The notes under the pieces are model-generated. The model had not been told where the DNA came from. It saw only the letters and a program-made list of their open reading frames with translations, and ran no database searches. Below, piece by piece: positions 1-7,607 of a DNA stretch of 47,340 bases. The stretch comes from Paenibacillus auburnensis (GTDB lineage Bacteria > Bacillota > Bacilli > Paenibacillales > Paenibacillaceae): the NCBI RefSeq assembly GCF_927798115.1, contig NZ_CAKMMG010000018.1, forward strand, positions 1-47,340, read 5' to 3'. Position 1 is the first letter of the stretch. Every line of letters begins with the position of its first letter. A program made the translations under genes and the position numbers.

Positions 1-48
1 GGCACGCCGCCAGCGTTCGTCCTGAGCCAGGATCAAACTCTCCAAATT
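1..48 (-). rRNA. 16S rRNA, 5' end only (partial)
   Basis: The minus strand carries the universal 16S 5' region, including the GAGTTTGATCCTGGCTCAG core and the adjoining GACGAACGCTGGCGGC segment. Only about the first 48 bases lie in the window; the gene continues past the left edge. The exact mature 5' end is estimated from the usual distance to GAGTTTGATC. It begins an rRNA operon transcribed leftward from the tandem promoters at 211-347. Confidence 0.97.
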
Positions 49-205
49 GGTATTTAGAAAGAGCGATTGCTCATTTTGAAACATCTGACGAGAATTTGCA
101 TTCTCTAATTTTGGATCTCACTTTCGTGATCTCCCACTCACTCGTTGTTCAGTTTTCAAAGATCAATGTCTCTTTTTTCGTTGTCGTCGCTTGTCAGCAG
201 CGACC
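49..205 (-). promoter_or_regulatory. rrn leader with boxA-like antitermination signal
   Basis: This is the transcribed leader between the rrn promoters and 16S. At 148-165 the minus strand reads TGATCTTTGAAAACTGAA, which resembles the boxA region of Bacillus rrn leaders. Several short hairpins follow before 16S, as expected for processing stalks. The boxA assignment rests on resemblance only. Confidence 0.6.
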
Positions 206-210
206 TTTAT

Positions 211-240
211 AATATATCACAGCACCTTTGTTTAAGTCAA
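211..240 (-). promoter_or_regulatory. rrn promoter P2 (sigma-A)
   Basis: On the minus strand, a -35 TTGACT (235-240) and a -10 TATATT (211-216) are separated by 18 bp, in AT-rich DNA directly upstream of the rrn leader. It is the nearer of two tandem promoters, the usual Bacillus rrn arrangement. Confidence 0.65.
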
Positions 241-318
241 GCGTTTTTTTAATTTCTTTTTTCGCTCGTCTTCCGAACAAGTTATTAATGAATAGCTTGT
301 CCAAAGGGCCGAGACTTA

Positions 319-347
319 ATGTATCATAAATCTCTGAGCCCCGTCAA
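319..347 (-). promoter_or_regulatory. rrn promoter P1 (sigma-A)
   Basis: A -35 TTGACG (342-347) and a -10 ATACAT preceded by TATG (319-324) are 17 bp apart on the minus strand. It starts just after the bofA stop codon and lies about 107 bp upstream of P2. The -10 is imperfect, so confidence is moderate. Confidence 0.5.
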
Positions 348-350
348 CCA

Positions 351-617
351 TTAAAACAAAGTTATTTTTAAACCGAGCAGCATAATAACTCCCGGAAGCC
401 CCAAAACCGTTACTGCGCCTATGGTTGCAGGATTCAGAGGAATGTAGATTTCTGTGAGCAGTCCGGAGAAATTGACTATATAAATACCGAGTGCAGCAAG
501 AATTAGATGAGTGCCAAATAAACTGAGCCAGGCCCAGCCCAACTTTTTCCGGAATACAATCAGGGTAAGCAGAATTGCCGATCCAACCAGAACACCCATT
601 GCAATCGTTCTTAGCAT
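351..617 (-). CDS. bofA: BofA-family pro-sigma-K processing inhibitor
   Basis: An 88-residue, strongly hydrophobic protein with two to three membrane segments and the BofA-type C-terminal signature (PLNPATIGAVTVLGLPG then LLGLK). In B. subtilis, BofA sits in the outer forespore membrane and holds the SpoIVFB protease inactive until the forespore signals, delaying sigma-K activation. Length matches the family (about 87 aa). The ATG follows AAGGAGG at good spacing. Position between yaaL and an rRNA operon is the same as in B. subtilis, which supports the call as much as the sequence does. Probably co-transcribed with yaaL, 32 bp upstream. Confidence 0.88.
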   Translation of the reverse strand: MLRTIAMGVLVGSAILLTLIVFRKKLGWAWLSLFGTHLILAALGIYIVNFSGLLTEIYIPLNPATIGAVTVLGLPGVIMLLGLKITLF

Positions 618-649
618 ACCGATCCTCCTTCACTTTTACCAAAGCGGGC

Positions 650-907
650 TTACATCTGACTGCGGTTGATTCCCAAACTCTTCGCATGCTTAAGATGAAT
701 CTGATATTTACGCTCAGCCGCTTCTAGAATATAAATGGCATAATCAATCTGATCCTGCCCCAGAGCCTCATCGAACATTAGATACGCTCTTTCCCATTCG
801 GCCTGCGCCTTACGCACGTCCAGGAACACATGCCAATCCTCGTCTAACTTAGCCTCTCTGAGGCTTTTCTCGCTGCCCCATTGCCATTTTCTACTCCACC
901 ATCCCAT
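650..907 (-). CDS. yaaL: YaaL family protein (DUF2508)
   Basis: An 85-residue soluble, charged, helix-rich protein with no signal peptide. The pattern of acidic/aromatic residues (DEDWHVFLDVRKAQAEWERA) and the tail around AERKYQIHLKHA fit the small DUF2508 family found between recR and bofA in Bacillales. Its function is unknown. The ATG is preceded by GGGGGAG. A terminator behind recR (1047-1073) separates it from the dnaX operon, so it probably has its own promoter within 908-1045, where I could not place a convincing one. Confidence 0.85.
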   Translation of the reverse strand: MGWWSRKWQWGSEKSLREAKLDEDWHVFLDVRKAQAEWERAYLMFDEALGQDQIDYAIYILEAAERKYQIHLKHAKSLGINRSQM

Positions 908-1046
908 AAAGACTCCCCCTTATGAACCTTATTACTATGCGCTGCCTCTGCATCGCTACATATTCTCATTCATATCGGAGTAGGGACAAACTTAGAACTA
1001 AAATCAGCTTCATCCCGAGGCACAGGTGATGGAAAAAGAAACGGGC

Positions 1047-1073
1047 AAAAAAAGAAGCCCTACCGGGCCTCTT
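1047..1073 (-). terminator. Terminator of dnaX-yaaK-recR
   Basis: A 9-bp stem (AAGAGGCCC/GGGCTTCTT with one G-U) and GGTA loop is followed by a run of T on the minus strand, 40 bp behind the recR stop. Confidence 0.85.
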
Positions 1074-1112
1074 TTAGCATAACTGGTTATGGTATATCCG
1101 TTTCAAGACAGC

Positions 1113-1709
1113 TCACAGCTCGCGACGGCCTTCCAGCGCTTTGGAGAGAGTTACTTCATCCGCATACTCTAAATCGCCGCCTACGGGCAAGCCATGGGCT
1201 ATTCTAGTGATTTTAATATCGAAGGGCCGGACCAGGCGTGAAATATACATAGCAGTAGCTTCACCCTCAATATTCGGGTTAGTCGCCATTATAAGCTCCT
1301 TCACCCTCTCGTCGCTCAGACGGGTCAACAGCTCCTTAAGACGGATATCATCCGGACCTATACCCTCCATTGGAGAGATTGCTCCCTGCAAGACATGATA
1401 ATAACCGTCAAACTCCTTAGTGCGCTCTATGGCAACAAGATCCTTGGAATCCTGGACCACACATATCACTGAGGTATCACGGGTTTTGTCCTGGCAGATC
1501 CGGCATGGATCAGTATCAGTGATATTACAGCAGACAGAGCAATAATGAAGATTTCGTTTGACGCTGACCAGCGCCTTGGCAAAATCAATAACTTCGTCCT
1601 CTTTCATGTTGAGCACATGAAAAGCCAGCCGGGCTGCTGTCTTCGGCCCTATTCCGGGCAAACGCGTAAAAGCATCAATCAGCTTGGCTAGCGGTTCTGG
1701 ATAATACAA
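1113..1709 (-). CDS. recR: Recombination mediator protein RecR
   Basis: A 198-residue RecR, the normal length. It shows an N-terminal helix-hairpin-helix (LPGIGPKTAARLAF, about 17-30), a four-cysteine zinc site (C57, C60, C69, C72), then a Toprim domain starting at VICVVQDSKD. RecR acts with RecO/RecF to load RecA at gaps during recombinational repair. The start is TTG: AAAGGAG lies about 10 bases upstream and the N-terminus (MYYPEPLAKLIDAF) aligns with Bacillus RecR. It is the last gene of dnaX-yaaK-recR, 36 bp after yaaK. Confidence 0.97.
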   Translation of the reverse strand: MYYPEPLAKLIDAFTRLPGIGPKTAARLAFHVLNMKEDEVIDFAKALVSVKRNLHYCSVCCNITDTDPCRICQDKTRDTSVICVVQDSKDLVAIERTKEFDGYYHVLQGAISPMEGIGPDDIRLKELLTRLSDERVKELIMATNPNIEGEATAMYISRLVRPFDIKITRIAHGLPVGGDLEYADEVTLSKALEGRREL

Positions 1710-1745
1710 AGTGATGATTCTCCTTTGGGCTAGAGTGTTGCCGGC

Positions 1746-2057
1746 CTAGAATAAGCCCGGGATTTTCATTCCGCCAGTGAATTTCCCCATATCATTGTTA
1801 GCCAGTTCTTCTGCTTGGGTAAGCGCATCGTTCACTGCTGTGATCACGAGGTCCTGCAGCATTTCAATATCTTCCGGGTCAACGGCCTCAGGCTTAATCT
1901 GAATAGATAACAATTTCTTGTGGCCATTAACCTGCACTGTAACTACACCGCCGCCGGATGATCCTTCAATGGTCTTGCTGCCCAGCTCTTCCTGTGCCTT
2001 GAGCATTTGTTCCTGCATTTTTTTAACCTGTTTCATCATTTGATTCATATTATTCAT
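1746..2057 (-). CDS. yaaK: YbaB/EbfC family nucleoid-associated protein
   Basis: A 103-residue protein rich in Met/Gln/Lys at the N-terminus (MNNMNQMMKQVKKMQEQM) followed by the YbaB core with GGVVTVQVNG and the conserved DPEDIEMLQDLV segment. YbaB/EbfC proteins form dimers that bind DNA and are almost always encoded between dnaX and recR, as here. The ATG has an AAAGGAGAG ribosome-binding site. It is 50 bp behind dnaX in the same transcription unit. The precise role in Firmicutes is not settled. Confidence 0.95.
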   Translation of the reverse strand: MNNMNQMMKQVKKMQEQMLKAQEELGSKTIEGSSGGGVVTVQVNGHKKLLSIQIKPEAVDPEDIEMLQDLVITAVNDALTQAEELANNDMGKFTGGMKIPGLF

Positions 2058-2107
2058 AGTTACTCTCTCCTTTGAAATGCGCTGTATGCGCTAATAGACT
2101 AAAAGCA

Positions 2108-3883
2108 TTACTCTTTTATGACAACAAGGTCTTCTCCAAAGAGCTGGATGGCCTCGTCAATCCATGGTTCGGTCTTCGCCCCTGCTTCTTCATGCTCATG
2201 CTCCAGACGTAATTCCTCTGTGCCCGGTTGGGCAGCAGACTTCTGGGCGGCCTCATTCCAGTCGCGCTGCATGATTGTCACCAGCCGGTAAGGCTTGCCG
2301 AGGCGTGCAGCAAACACATTCTCGATTACTTGCCTGTTAGCCGGTTTCTCGGTAGTATCGCGGTGAATAGTGTTCTTAAAAGCCACAAGCACCGCATCCT
2401 CCATAACGGATACCGGCTCGCCGTCAACAAACCACGCGTGTACAGTTACTTTCTCCTCTTTCACTCCCTGCAGCACAAGACTCCACTGCTTATAAACCGC
2501 CGCAAAATCAGGATTATCCTTGCCGGCGATAAATTTATCAAGCTGCGGAGGCAGCTTGGAAGGAGATGAGATGCGCGGAGCGGAGCTTGCTGCTGCCCGA
2601 GGTGCAGGTGCCGCATCGCGTCCACCGCCCGAGACTCCCCCCGACTGTATGGCCTGTTCCAGCTTCTTCTCTAAAGCAGCAATCTGCCGCTTCAAAGCCT
2701 CTAATTCTCCCGCATCATCGGCCTGAACGCTGGTTGACGGTTCACCACGCATAGCACTGGCTGCCGCCGCAGCCGCATGCAAGGATGGCGCTGCTTCCTG
2801 CTGCATGCTGCACAGCTTCATAAGCGCTACTTCAAACAATGTCTGCGGATGTGTCGCATATTTCATTTCTCCAAGATAGCGGTTTAAAGTTTCTACAATC
2901 TGAAACAACCGCTCCCGTGAGAATGCAGCCGCCATGTCCCGGAATTCAGCCGGATTCAGTACCCGGTCTGTTAATTGATCAGCCCCCGGGACCATTTTGA
3001 TCATCAGCAAATCCCTGAAATAATAAAGCAGGTTCTCCAGGCATTTGTCTGCACTCTTGCCTTCCTGCATCAGCTGCTCTACCAGTTCCAGCAGCCGGCC
3101 CATATCACCTTCCAGAATGGCTGTTGCAAGCCGGGCAAACTGTTCGGAAGGGATCCCACCGGTCATGCCCAGCACCTGCTGATAAGTTACATTACCGTCT
3201 GTAAAGGAGGAGATCTGGTCAAGAATACTCAGCGCATCACGCATCCCCCCGTCAGAGAGACGGGCGATGTACTGCAGAGCATCTGCATCCGCAGTAATGC
3301 CCTCCTTCTGACAGATCTCAGCGAGCCGACCGCTCTGCTCCTCCAGAGATACACGGCGGAAGTCAAAGCGCTGGCAGCGTGAAATAATCGTGGCCGGCAA
3401 TTTATGAGGTTCTGTCGTCGCCAGTATAAACATGACATGCGGCGGCGGTTCCTCCAGCGTCTTAAGCAGAGCGTTAAACGCTTCTGTTGTCAGCATATGC
3501 ACTTCATCAATAATATACACTTTACGGCGCACTTCGGTAGGTGCATATTTCACCTTATCCCGCAGGTCGCGTATTTCTTCTACCCCGCGGTTTGACGCCG
3601 CATCAATCTCCTGCACGTCCATAACGTTGCCCGCGGTAATCCTCAGGCAGGAAGGACATTCGTTGCATGGCTCCGGGCCGGGTCCCCGCTCGCAATTGAC
3701 TGCTTTGGCCAAAACTTTAGCAGCACTCGTCTTACCGGTCCCGCGCGGGCCGCTGAACAGGTAGGCATGCGAAACCCGCTGTTCTCGAATTGCATTCTGC
3801 AGCGTCTGGATAATGTGCTGTTGCCCTACCATGTCCTGAAACGACTGCGGCCGCCAAGCACGGTACAGCGCGATATGTTCCAC
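2108..3883 (-). CDS. dnaX: DNA polymerase III subunit gamma/tau
   Basis: A 591-residue clamp-loader ATPase. Residues 45-52 form the Walker A motif (GPRGTGKT), followed by a four-cysteine zinc module (C64, C73, C76, C79), Walker B with IIDEVHML, and sensor/SRC region FNALLKTLEEPP. The C-terminal third, after an Ala/Ser/Pro-rich linker, is the variable tau part contacting polymerase and helicase. The start is GTG, chosen because AGAGGG lies 9 bases upstream; the ATG seven bases further up is out of frame. I saw no strong slippery run, so full-length tau is the expected product. Promoter at 3935-3964. Confidence 0.96.
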   Translation of the reverse strand: MEHIALYRAWRPQSFQDMVGQQHIIQTLQNAIREQRVSHAYLFSGPRGTGKTSAAKVLAKAVNCERGPGPEPCNECPSCLRITAGNVMDVQEIDAASNRGVEEIRDLRDKVKYAPTEVRRKVYIIDEVHMLTTEAFNALLKTLEEPPPHVMFILATTEPHKLPATIISRCQRFDFRRVSLEEQSGRLAEICQKEGITADADALQYIARLSDGGMRDALSILDQISSFTDGNVTYQQVLGMTGGIPSEQFARLATAILEGDMGRLLELVEQLMQEGKSADKCLENLLYYFRDLLMIKMVPGADQLTDRVLNPAEFRDMAAAFSRERLFQIVETLNRYLGEMKYATHPQTLFEVALMKLCSMQQEAAPSLHAAAAAASAMRGEPSTSVQADDAGELEALKRQIAALEKKLEQAIQSGGVSGGGRDAAPAPRAAASSAPRISSPSKLPPQLDKFIAGKDNPDFAAVYKQWSLVLQGVKEEKVTVHAWFVDGEPVSVMEDAVLVAFKNTIHRDTTEKPANRQVIENVFAARLGKPYRLVTIMQRDWNEAAQKSAAQPGTEELRLEHEHEEAGAKTEPWIDEAIQLFGEDLVVIKE

Positions 3884-3934
3884 TATGCATTACCCTCTCT
3901 TAGGCTGCCGCTTTCCGGCATTTGTCGCTAATTT

Positions 3935-3964
3935 ATTATACTATATTCCCCAGGCTTTGACCAA
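3935..3964 (-). promoter_or_regulatory. Promoter of dnaX-yaaK-recR
   Basis: Minus-strand -35 TTGGTC (3959-3964) and -10 TATAAT (3935-3940) with 18-bp spacing, directly behind the scr RNA terminator and about 50 bp upstream of the dnaX start. Confidence 0.7.
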
Positions 3965-3965
3965 A

Positions 3966-3999
3966 AACAAAAAGCATCTTCGCTTGTGGCAAAGATGCT
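3966..3999 (-). terminator. Terminator of the SRP RNA gene
   Basis: Stem AGCATCTT/AAGATGCT with an 11-base loop followed by TTTTTG on the minus strand, about 20 bp past the 3' end of the SRP RNA. Confidence 0.88.
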
Positions 4000-4017
4000 A
4001 TCATTAACCAAATATAA

Positions 4018-4290
4018 ACCGTGCACCTGTTATTGATGGCTGCGATCCAAGCGGCAACCCTACGAGACTGCTCGGGCTAGGCCACCCTCCGGCACAAGAG
4101 TAAACTTGCTTATGGCTGCTTCCTTCCGGACCTGACCAGGTTCACAAGCACTCATTGCGGAGGACCCAACCGTCAACACAGCCCATAGGGACCAAGGCCT
4201 CACATCGACAGCACCTCTAACAGGAATTCAACCTCGCTACAGCGGATTGCGAGTTACAGGGCACCGCTACCTCCCCGTCTAGCACGGCGA
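4018..4290 (-). ncRNA. ffs: Signal recognition particle RNA, large Bacillus type (scr/ffs)
   Basis: About 273 nt, the size of Bacillus scRNA. The minus strand contains the SRP domain IV core GGTCAGGTCCGGAAGGAAGC and the Alu-domain 5' segment GTGCTAGACGGGGAGGTAGC followed by GGTGCCCTGTAA, ending in AGGTGCACGGT, all matching the B. subtilis scRNA pattern. It pairs with Ffh for co-translational protein targeting. The position just upstream of dnaX is the same as in B. subtilis. The 5' end is set from the promoter at 4296-4324, the 3' end from the conserved terminal segment; each may be off by a few bases. Confidence 0.97.
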
Positions 4291-4295
4291 AGATA

Positions 4296-4324
4296 AGTAT
4301 AGCTCACACCCCATTAAAAATCAA
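4296..4324 (-). promoter_or_regulatory. Promoter of SRP RNA
   Basis: Minus-strand -35 TTGATT (4319-4324) and -10 TATACT (4296-4301) exactly 17 bp apart, placing the start at about 4289. Confidence 0.8.
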
Positions 4325-4432
4325 CCCGTCCACAAGAAACCGCCTTAAATTTTGGTAATATATGGGTTACCCGATATCTCCCCTGATTGAAAACATGCCG
4401 GGGATACGCGCATCCTGTTTATTCAGGTAAAT

Positions 4433-4463
4433 AAAAAACTCCCCGGATATACCATCCGGGGAG
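4433..4463 (-). terminator. Terminator of rpmE
   Basis: Perfect 10-bp stem CTCCCCGGAT/ATCCGGGGAG with a 5-base loop, then a T run on the minus strand, about 36 bp behind the rpmE stop. Confidence 0.92.
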
Positions 4464-4499
4464 CAGTCCAATCTTTAAGCCGCAAAGCGGCAGGGGCGA

Positions 4500-4697
4500 T
4501 TAGATACCGTATTTCTTCTTAAATTTATCAACGCGACCACCGGCATCAAGGAACTTCTGCTTGCCAGTGAAGAATGGATGGCAGTTAGAGCAAATTTCGA
4601 CGCGCAGCTCTTGTTTAACAGAACCGGATTCGAAAGTGTTGCCACATGCGCAGGTTACCTTAGTGATATTATACTTTGGTTGAATAGCTTCTTGCAT
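4500..4697 (-). CDS. rpmE: 50S ribosomal protein L31 (zinc-binding type)
   Basis: 65 residues. The family core reads CACGNTFESGS ... EICSNCHPFFTGKQ, so all four zinc cysteines (CxC and CxxC) are present, making this the zinc-containing C+ paralogue rather than the zinc-free one. L31 lies at the 50S central protuberance and contacts 30S. The start is the ATG at 4697, which has GAGAGGTGA 9 bases upstream; an earlier ATG at 4715 would place that ribosome-binding site inside the gene. Own promoter (4761-4789) and terminator. Confidence 0.96.
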   Translation of the reverse strand: MQEAIQPKYNITKVTCACGNTFESGSVKQELRVEICSNCHPFFTGKQKFLDAGGRVDKFKKKYGI

Positions 4698-4760
4698 TTG
4701 AATTTCACCTCTCATGCCCTAGGACTCATGCGGACCCAGAGTTATTAAACATACAACGAC

Positions 4761-4789
4761 ATTCTAGCACGAAATAATAGTCTCTGCAA
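4761..4789 (-). promoter_or_regulatory. Promoter of rpmE
   Basis: Minus-strand -35 TTGCAG (4784-4789) and -10 TAGAAT (4761-4766) with 17-bp spacing, in the gap behind the radical SAM gene. Confidence 0.75.
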
Positions 4790-4810
4790 TAAATTTAAAT
4801 CGGGTACCGG

Positions 4811-6088
4811 CTAGAGCCGTACACGACGCTCTTTGGCCCGTGCTAAATCGGCAGGTGGCACATGTGTATACGAACCAATAATTACCTCCGGCAGCTCCTC
4901 GCGGAAGATATCAAGCATGGTCTTCATCCCCAGAATTTCTCCTCGGGCCGGAGGGATTAGTTCCAGATAGCTCTCGGGGTCAATATTAAGGTTGCGCATC
5001 TGAATAAGCTTGAGGTCAGTGCGCCGACAAAATTCAACCATCGCTTCAATCTCTTCCTCCCGGTCTGTTACTCCAGGAAAAATCAGATAGTTAATGGAGG
5101 TATACACCCCCTGTGAAGCAGCATATTTCAGCGACTTCTCCACATTGGCGAGGGTATAGCCCCGCGGCTTGTAATAGGCATTGTAGTGATCGTCCAGCGC
5201 ACTGATCGTGCTGACCCGCATCAGATCAAGTCCTGCATCCACGATCCCGCGGATATGGTCACTCAGTCCGGCATTGGTGTTGATATTGATATAGCCCATA
5301 TCGGTTATTGAGCGCACTTCGCGGATCGACTCGATAATCAGCTTAGCTTGGGTAGAAGGCTCGCCTTCGCAGCCCTGGCCGAAGCTGATTATCGACTGCG
5401 GTGTCTTCAGATGCTCCAGCATCACCTCTGTGATCTCGCTAACCGTAGGACGGAAGTTCATCCGTGTCTGAGGAGAGACAAATCCGCTATCGTCAGGCTG
5501 TTCTGATATACAGCCGAAGCATCCGGCATTACACGAATAAGAAACAGGAACGGCACCCTCCCAACGTCCAAGAAACGTATTGGAGGACGTAAGGCATTCA
5601 TAACCCAGCGCACAGTTAGAAAGGTGGTCGTATAGTCTGTTTTCCGGATACTTAGCCGTTAAGGCACCGACGCCTACTTCTACATCCTCGCGGTCACAGT
5701 TGAGAGGATTCCATTGCTCCGGATCATCTGTCAGATCTGCAGCGACGTAGAATCCGCCATCCTTCCACACCACAGCGGAATAGCCAAAAAGCGGGAGCTT
5801 ATACGACTTGTCTGTCTTGACATAGCCTGGCAGGCATAATCTAGTAAAGCCTTGCGGCAGCAGTGCCCCAACAGCCTGGGACCCTTCCGGCAGCGGCAAC
5901 ATTTCACCTGTCTCGGGATTCATACCCACTGCCCGTGTGCTTGGTAGGCCAACTAGGGTAGCCCCTTCCGGCAGAGGGATTAATTCTTCTTCCAGCATCT
6001 CAACAATCATATCCCCGCTGCGGGCTAGGCCGTACAGCTCAGGATGATCATATACGTTACCTTGTTCATCGGCATATACCAAATACAT
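4811..6088 (-). CDS. Radical SAM protein of unknown function
   Basis: 425 residues. C186, C190 and C193 (CNAGCFGC) form the CX3CX2C motif that holds the SAM-cleaving 4Fe-4S cluster; the following GQGCEGEP segment fits the SAM-binding GGE-like region of the partial TIM barrel. About 180 residues precede the motif, an N-terminal domain I do not recognise, with extra cysteines at 159 and 165. I cannot name the substrate. The ATG has AGAGGAG upstream. The gene starts 25 bp after the rho stop and precedes rpmE, so it is probably co-transcribed with rho. In B. subtilis rho and rpmE are adjacent, so this is an insertion between them relative to that genome. Confidence 0.82.
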   Translation of the reverse strand: MYLVYADEQGNVYDHPELYGLARSGDMIVEMLEEELIPLPEGATLVGLPSTRAVGMNPETGEMLPLPEGSQAVGALLPQGFTRLCLPGYVKTDKSYKLPLFGYSAVVWKDGGFYVAADLTDDPEQWNPLNCDREDVEVGVGALTAKYPENRLYDHLSNCALGYECLTSSNTFLGRWEGAVPVSYSCNAGCFGCISEQPDDSGFVSPQTRMNFRPTVSEITEVMLEHLKTPQSIISFGQGCEGEPSTQAKLIIESIREVRSITDMGYININTNAGLSDHIRGIVDAGLDLMRVSTISALDDHYNAYYKPRGYTLANVEKSLKYAASQGVYTSINYLIFPGVTDREEEIEAMVEFCRRTDLKLIQMRNLNIDPESYLELIPPARGEILGMKTMLDIFREELPEVIIGSYTHVPPADLARAKERRVRL

Positions 6089-6113
6089 GTTATTCTCCTC
6101 TTGTTATCTATTC

Positions 6114-7472
6114 TCAGGTTGTAGGGACAGTAGGTGTCTTGGGACGCGGGGTCCGGCGCGCAGATGAGCCGCTGTTAGAAGTCCCTCCACTGCTGGCAGT
6201 TCCGCTCGCTGATGAGGAATCCTTACTTCCGGCCACATCAAATGAAGCGAGGAACTCTGCGTTAGTCTTGCTGTCACGGAGCTTCTTAAGGAAACCTTCA
6301 ACGAAGTCATACGATTCGTTCATATTCTTACGGATAGACCAAATCGTATCCAGCTCTTCCTTGCTCAGCAGCACTTCTTCGCGGCGTGTTCCCGAACGGC
6401 GGATATCGATAGCCGGGAAAATCCGGCGTTCCGCCAGCTTACGGTCCAAATGAAGCTCCATATTGCCCGTACCTTTAAATTCTTCATAAATAATATCATC
6501 CATACGTGACCCGGTATCGATCAGCGCTGTAGCGAGTATCGTCAGGCTGCCGCCCTCTTCCACATTCCGTGCAGATCCAAAAAACCGCTTCGGCCGATGG
6601 AAAGCTGCAGGATCAATCCCTCCGCTAAGCGTACGTCCGGATGGAGGAACTACAAGGTTATAAGCGCGTGCCAGCCGGGTAATGCTGTCCAGCAGAATGA
6701 CAACGTCTTTTTTATGCTCAACCAGACGGAGTGCCCGCTGTAATACAAGCTCTGCAACTTTGATATGGTTCTCGGGAAGCTCATCAAAGGTTGATGCAAC
6801 CACTTCGCCTTTTACCGAACGCTGCATATCCGTTACTTCCTCAGGACGTTCATCAATTAATAATACAAACAGTGCAATCTCGGGATTATTAGTGGAGATA
6901 CTGTTGGCAATTTCTTTTAGGAGGAGCGTTTTCCCTGCTTTGGGAGGTGCTACAATCAAACCGCGCTGCCCTAAGCCTACAGGAGCGAGCAAATCCATTA
7001 TTCGGGTAGACAAATGAGTAGGGGATGTTTCGAGCGGCAGCTTGTCTTGCGGATAAAGAGGCGTTAGTGCCGGGAAATGCAAGCGCTCCGCTGCGCTGGC
7101 AGGATTCTCGCCGTTGACGGCGTTGACTTGAAGCAAACCGAAGTAACGTTCATTTTCTTTGGGTGTGCGGCACTTTCCTGATACAAGGTCGCCGCTTCTA
7201 AGATCAAATTTACGAATTTGAGAAGCTGAAATATAAATGTCTTCCGCACTGGGCAAATAGTTAATCGGCCTTAGGAAACCGTAGCCTTCAGGCAAAATTT
7301 CAAGCACGCCCTCCATAAACATGAGCCCGCTCTGCTCCGCCTGCGCCCGCAGGATGGCGAAGATCAACTCCCGTTTCTTCAGCTGTCCGTAGTATGGAAT
7401 CTGGTATTTCTTGGCCAGCTTATACAGATCGGTCAGCTTCATTTCTTCCAGATCGGAAATTTGAAGATCCAT
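6114..7472 (-). CDS. rho: Transcription termination factor Rho
   Basis: 452 residues. An N-terminal Rho helical domain (about 8-45) is followed by the cold-shock-like RNA-binding domain (EGYGFLRP near 62-69), the ATPase with Walker A APPKAGKT (175-182) and Walker B VVILLDSITRLARAYN (257-272), and the R-loop region around IDIRRSGTRREE. The hexameric helicase ends untranslated transcripts. The last 40 or so residues after FDVAGSKD form a Ser/Thr/Gly tail ending in Arg/Pro/Thr, longer than in B. subtilis Rho as I remember it. ATG with AGGTGG upstream. The 135-bp leader behind murA holds competing stems (7533-7590). Confidence 0.97.
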   Translation of the reverse strand: MDLQISDLEEMKLTDLYKLAKKYQIPYYGQLKKRELIFAILRAQAEQSGLMFMEGVLEILPEGYGFLRPINYLPSAEDIYISASQIRKFDLRSGDLVSGKCRTPKENERYFGLLQVNAVNGENPASAAERLHFPALTPLYPQDKLPLETSPTHLSTRIMDLLAPVGLGQRGLIVAPPKAGKTLLLKEIANSISTNNPEIALFVLLIDERPEEVTDMQRSVKGEVVASTFDELPENHIKVAELVLQRALRLVEHKKDVVILLDSITRLARAYNLVVPPSGRTLSGGIDPAAFHRPKRFFGSARNVEEGGSLTILATALIDTGSRMDDIIYEEFKGTGNMELHLDRKLAERRIFPAIDIRRSGTRREEVLLSKEELDTIWSIRKNMNESYDFVEGFLKKLRDSKTNAEFLASFDVAGSKDSSSASGTASSGGTSNSGSSARRTPRPKTPTVPTT

Positions 7473-7532
7473 GTAATAACCACCTATTCAATTTTATATA
7501 AGTATAAGTCTATTAAAATGCTCATTAGGATA

Positions 7533-7590
7533 GGATTACCCAATTTGGAAGGAGATATGCAGTAATCCCGCAAATTCGCTCCCTCCAAAT
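7533..7590 (-). promoter_or_regulatory. Competing stem structures in the murA-rho gap
   Basis: On the minus strand a 12-bp stem (7579-7590 with 7543-7554, one G-U) has in its loop the arm GGATTAC (7562-7568), which is complementary to GTAATCC (7533-7539) immediately downstream. The order of arms is that of a pseudoknot, but only 3 bases link the last two arms, so mutually exclusive folding looks more likely. No T run follows. This is a candidate regulatory leader for rho; its function is inferred. Confidence 0.45.
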
Positions 7591-7607
7591 AGCAGATAAT
7601 CTGAATC

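Noticed and set aside
2108..3883. Programmed frameshift in dnaX giving a separate gamma subunit
   Set aside because: No slippery A or T run with a suitable structure was seen near the domain III boundary.
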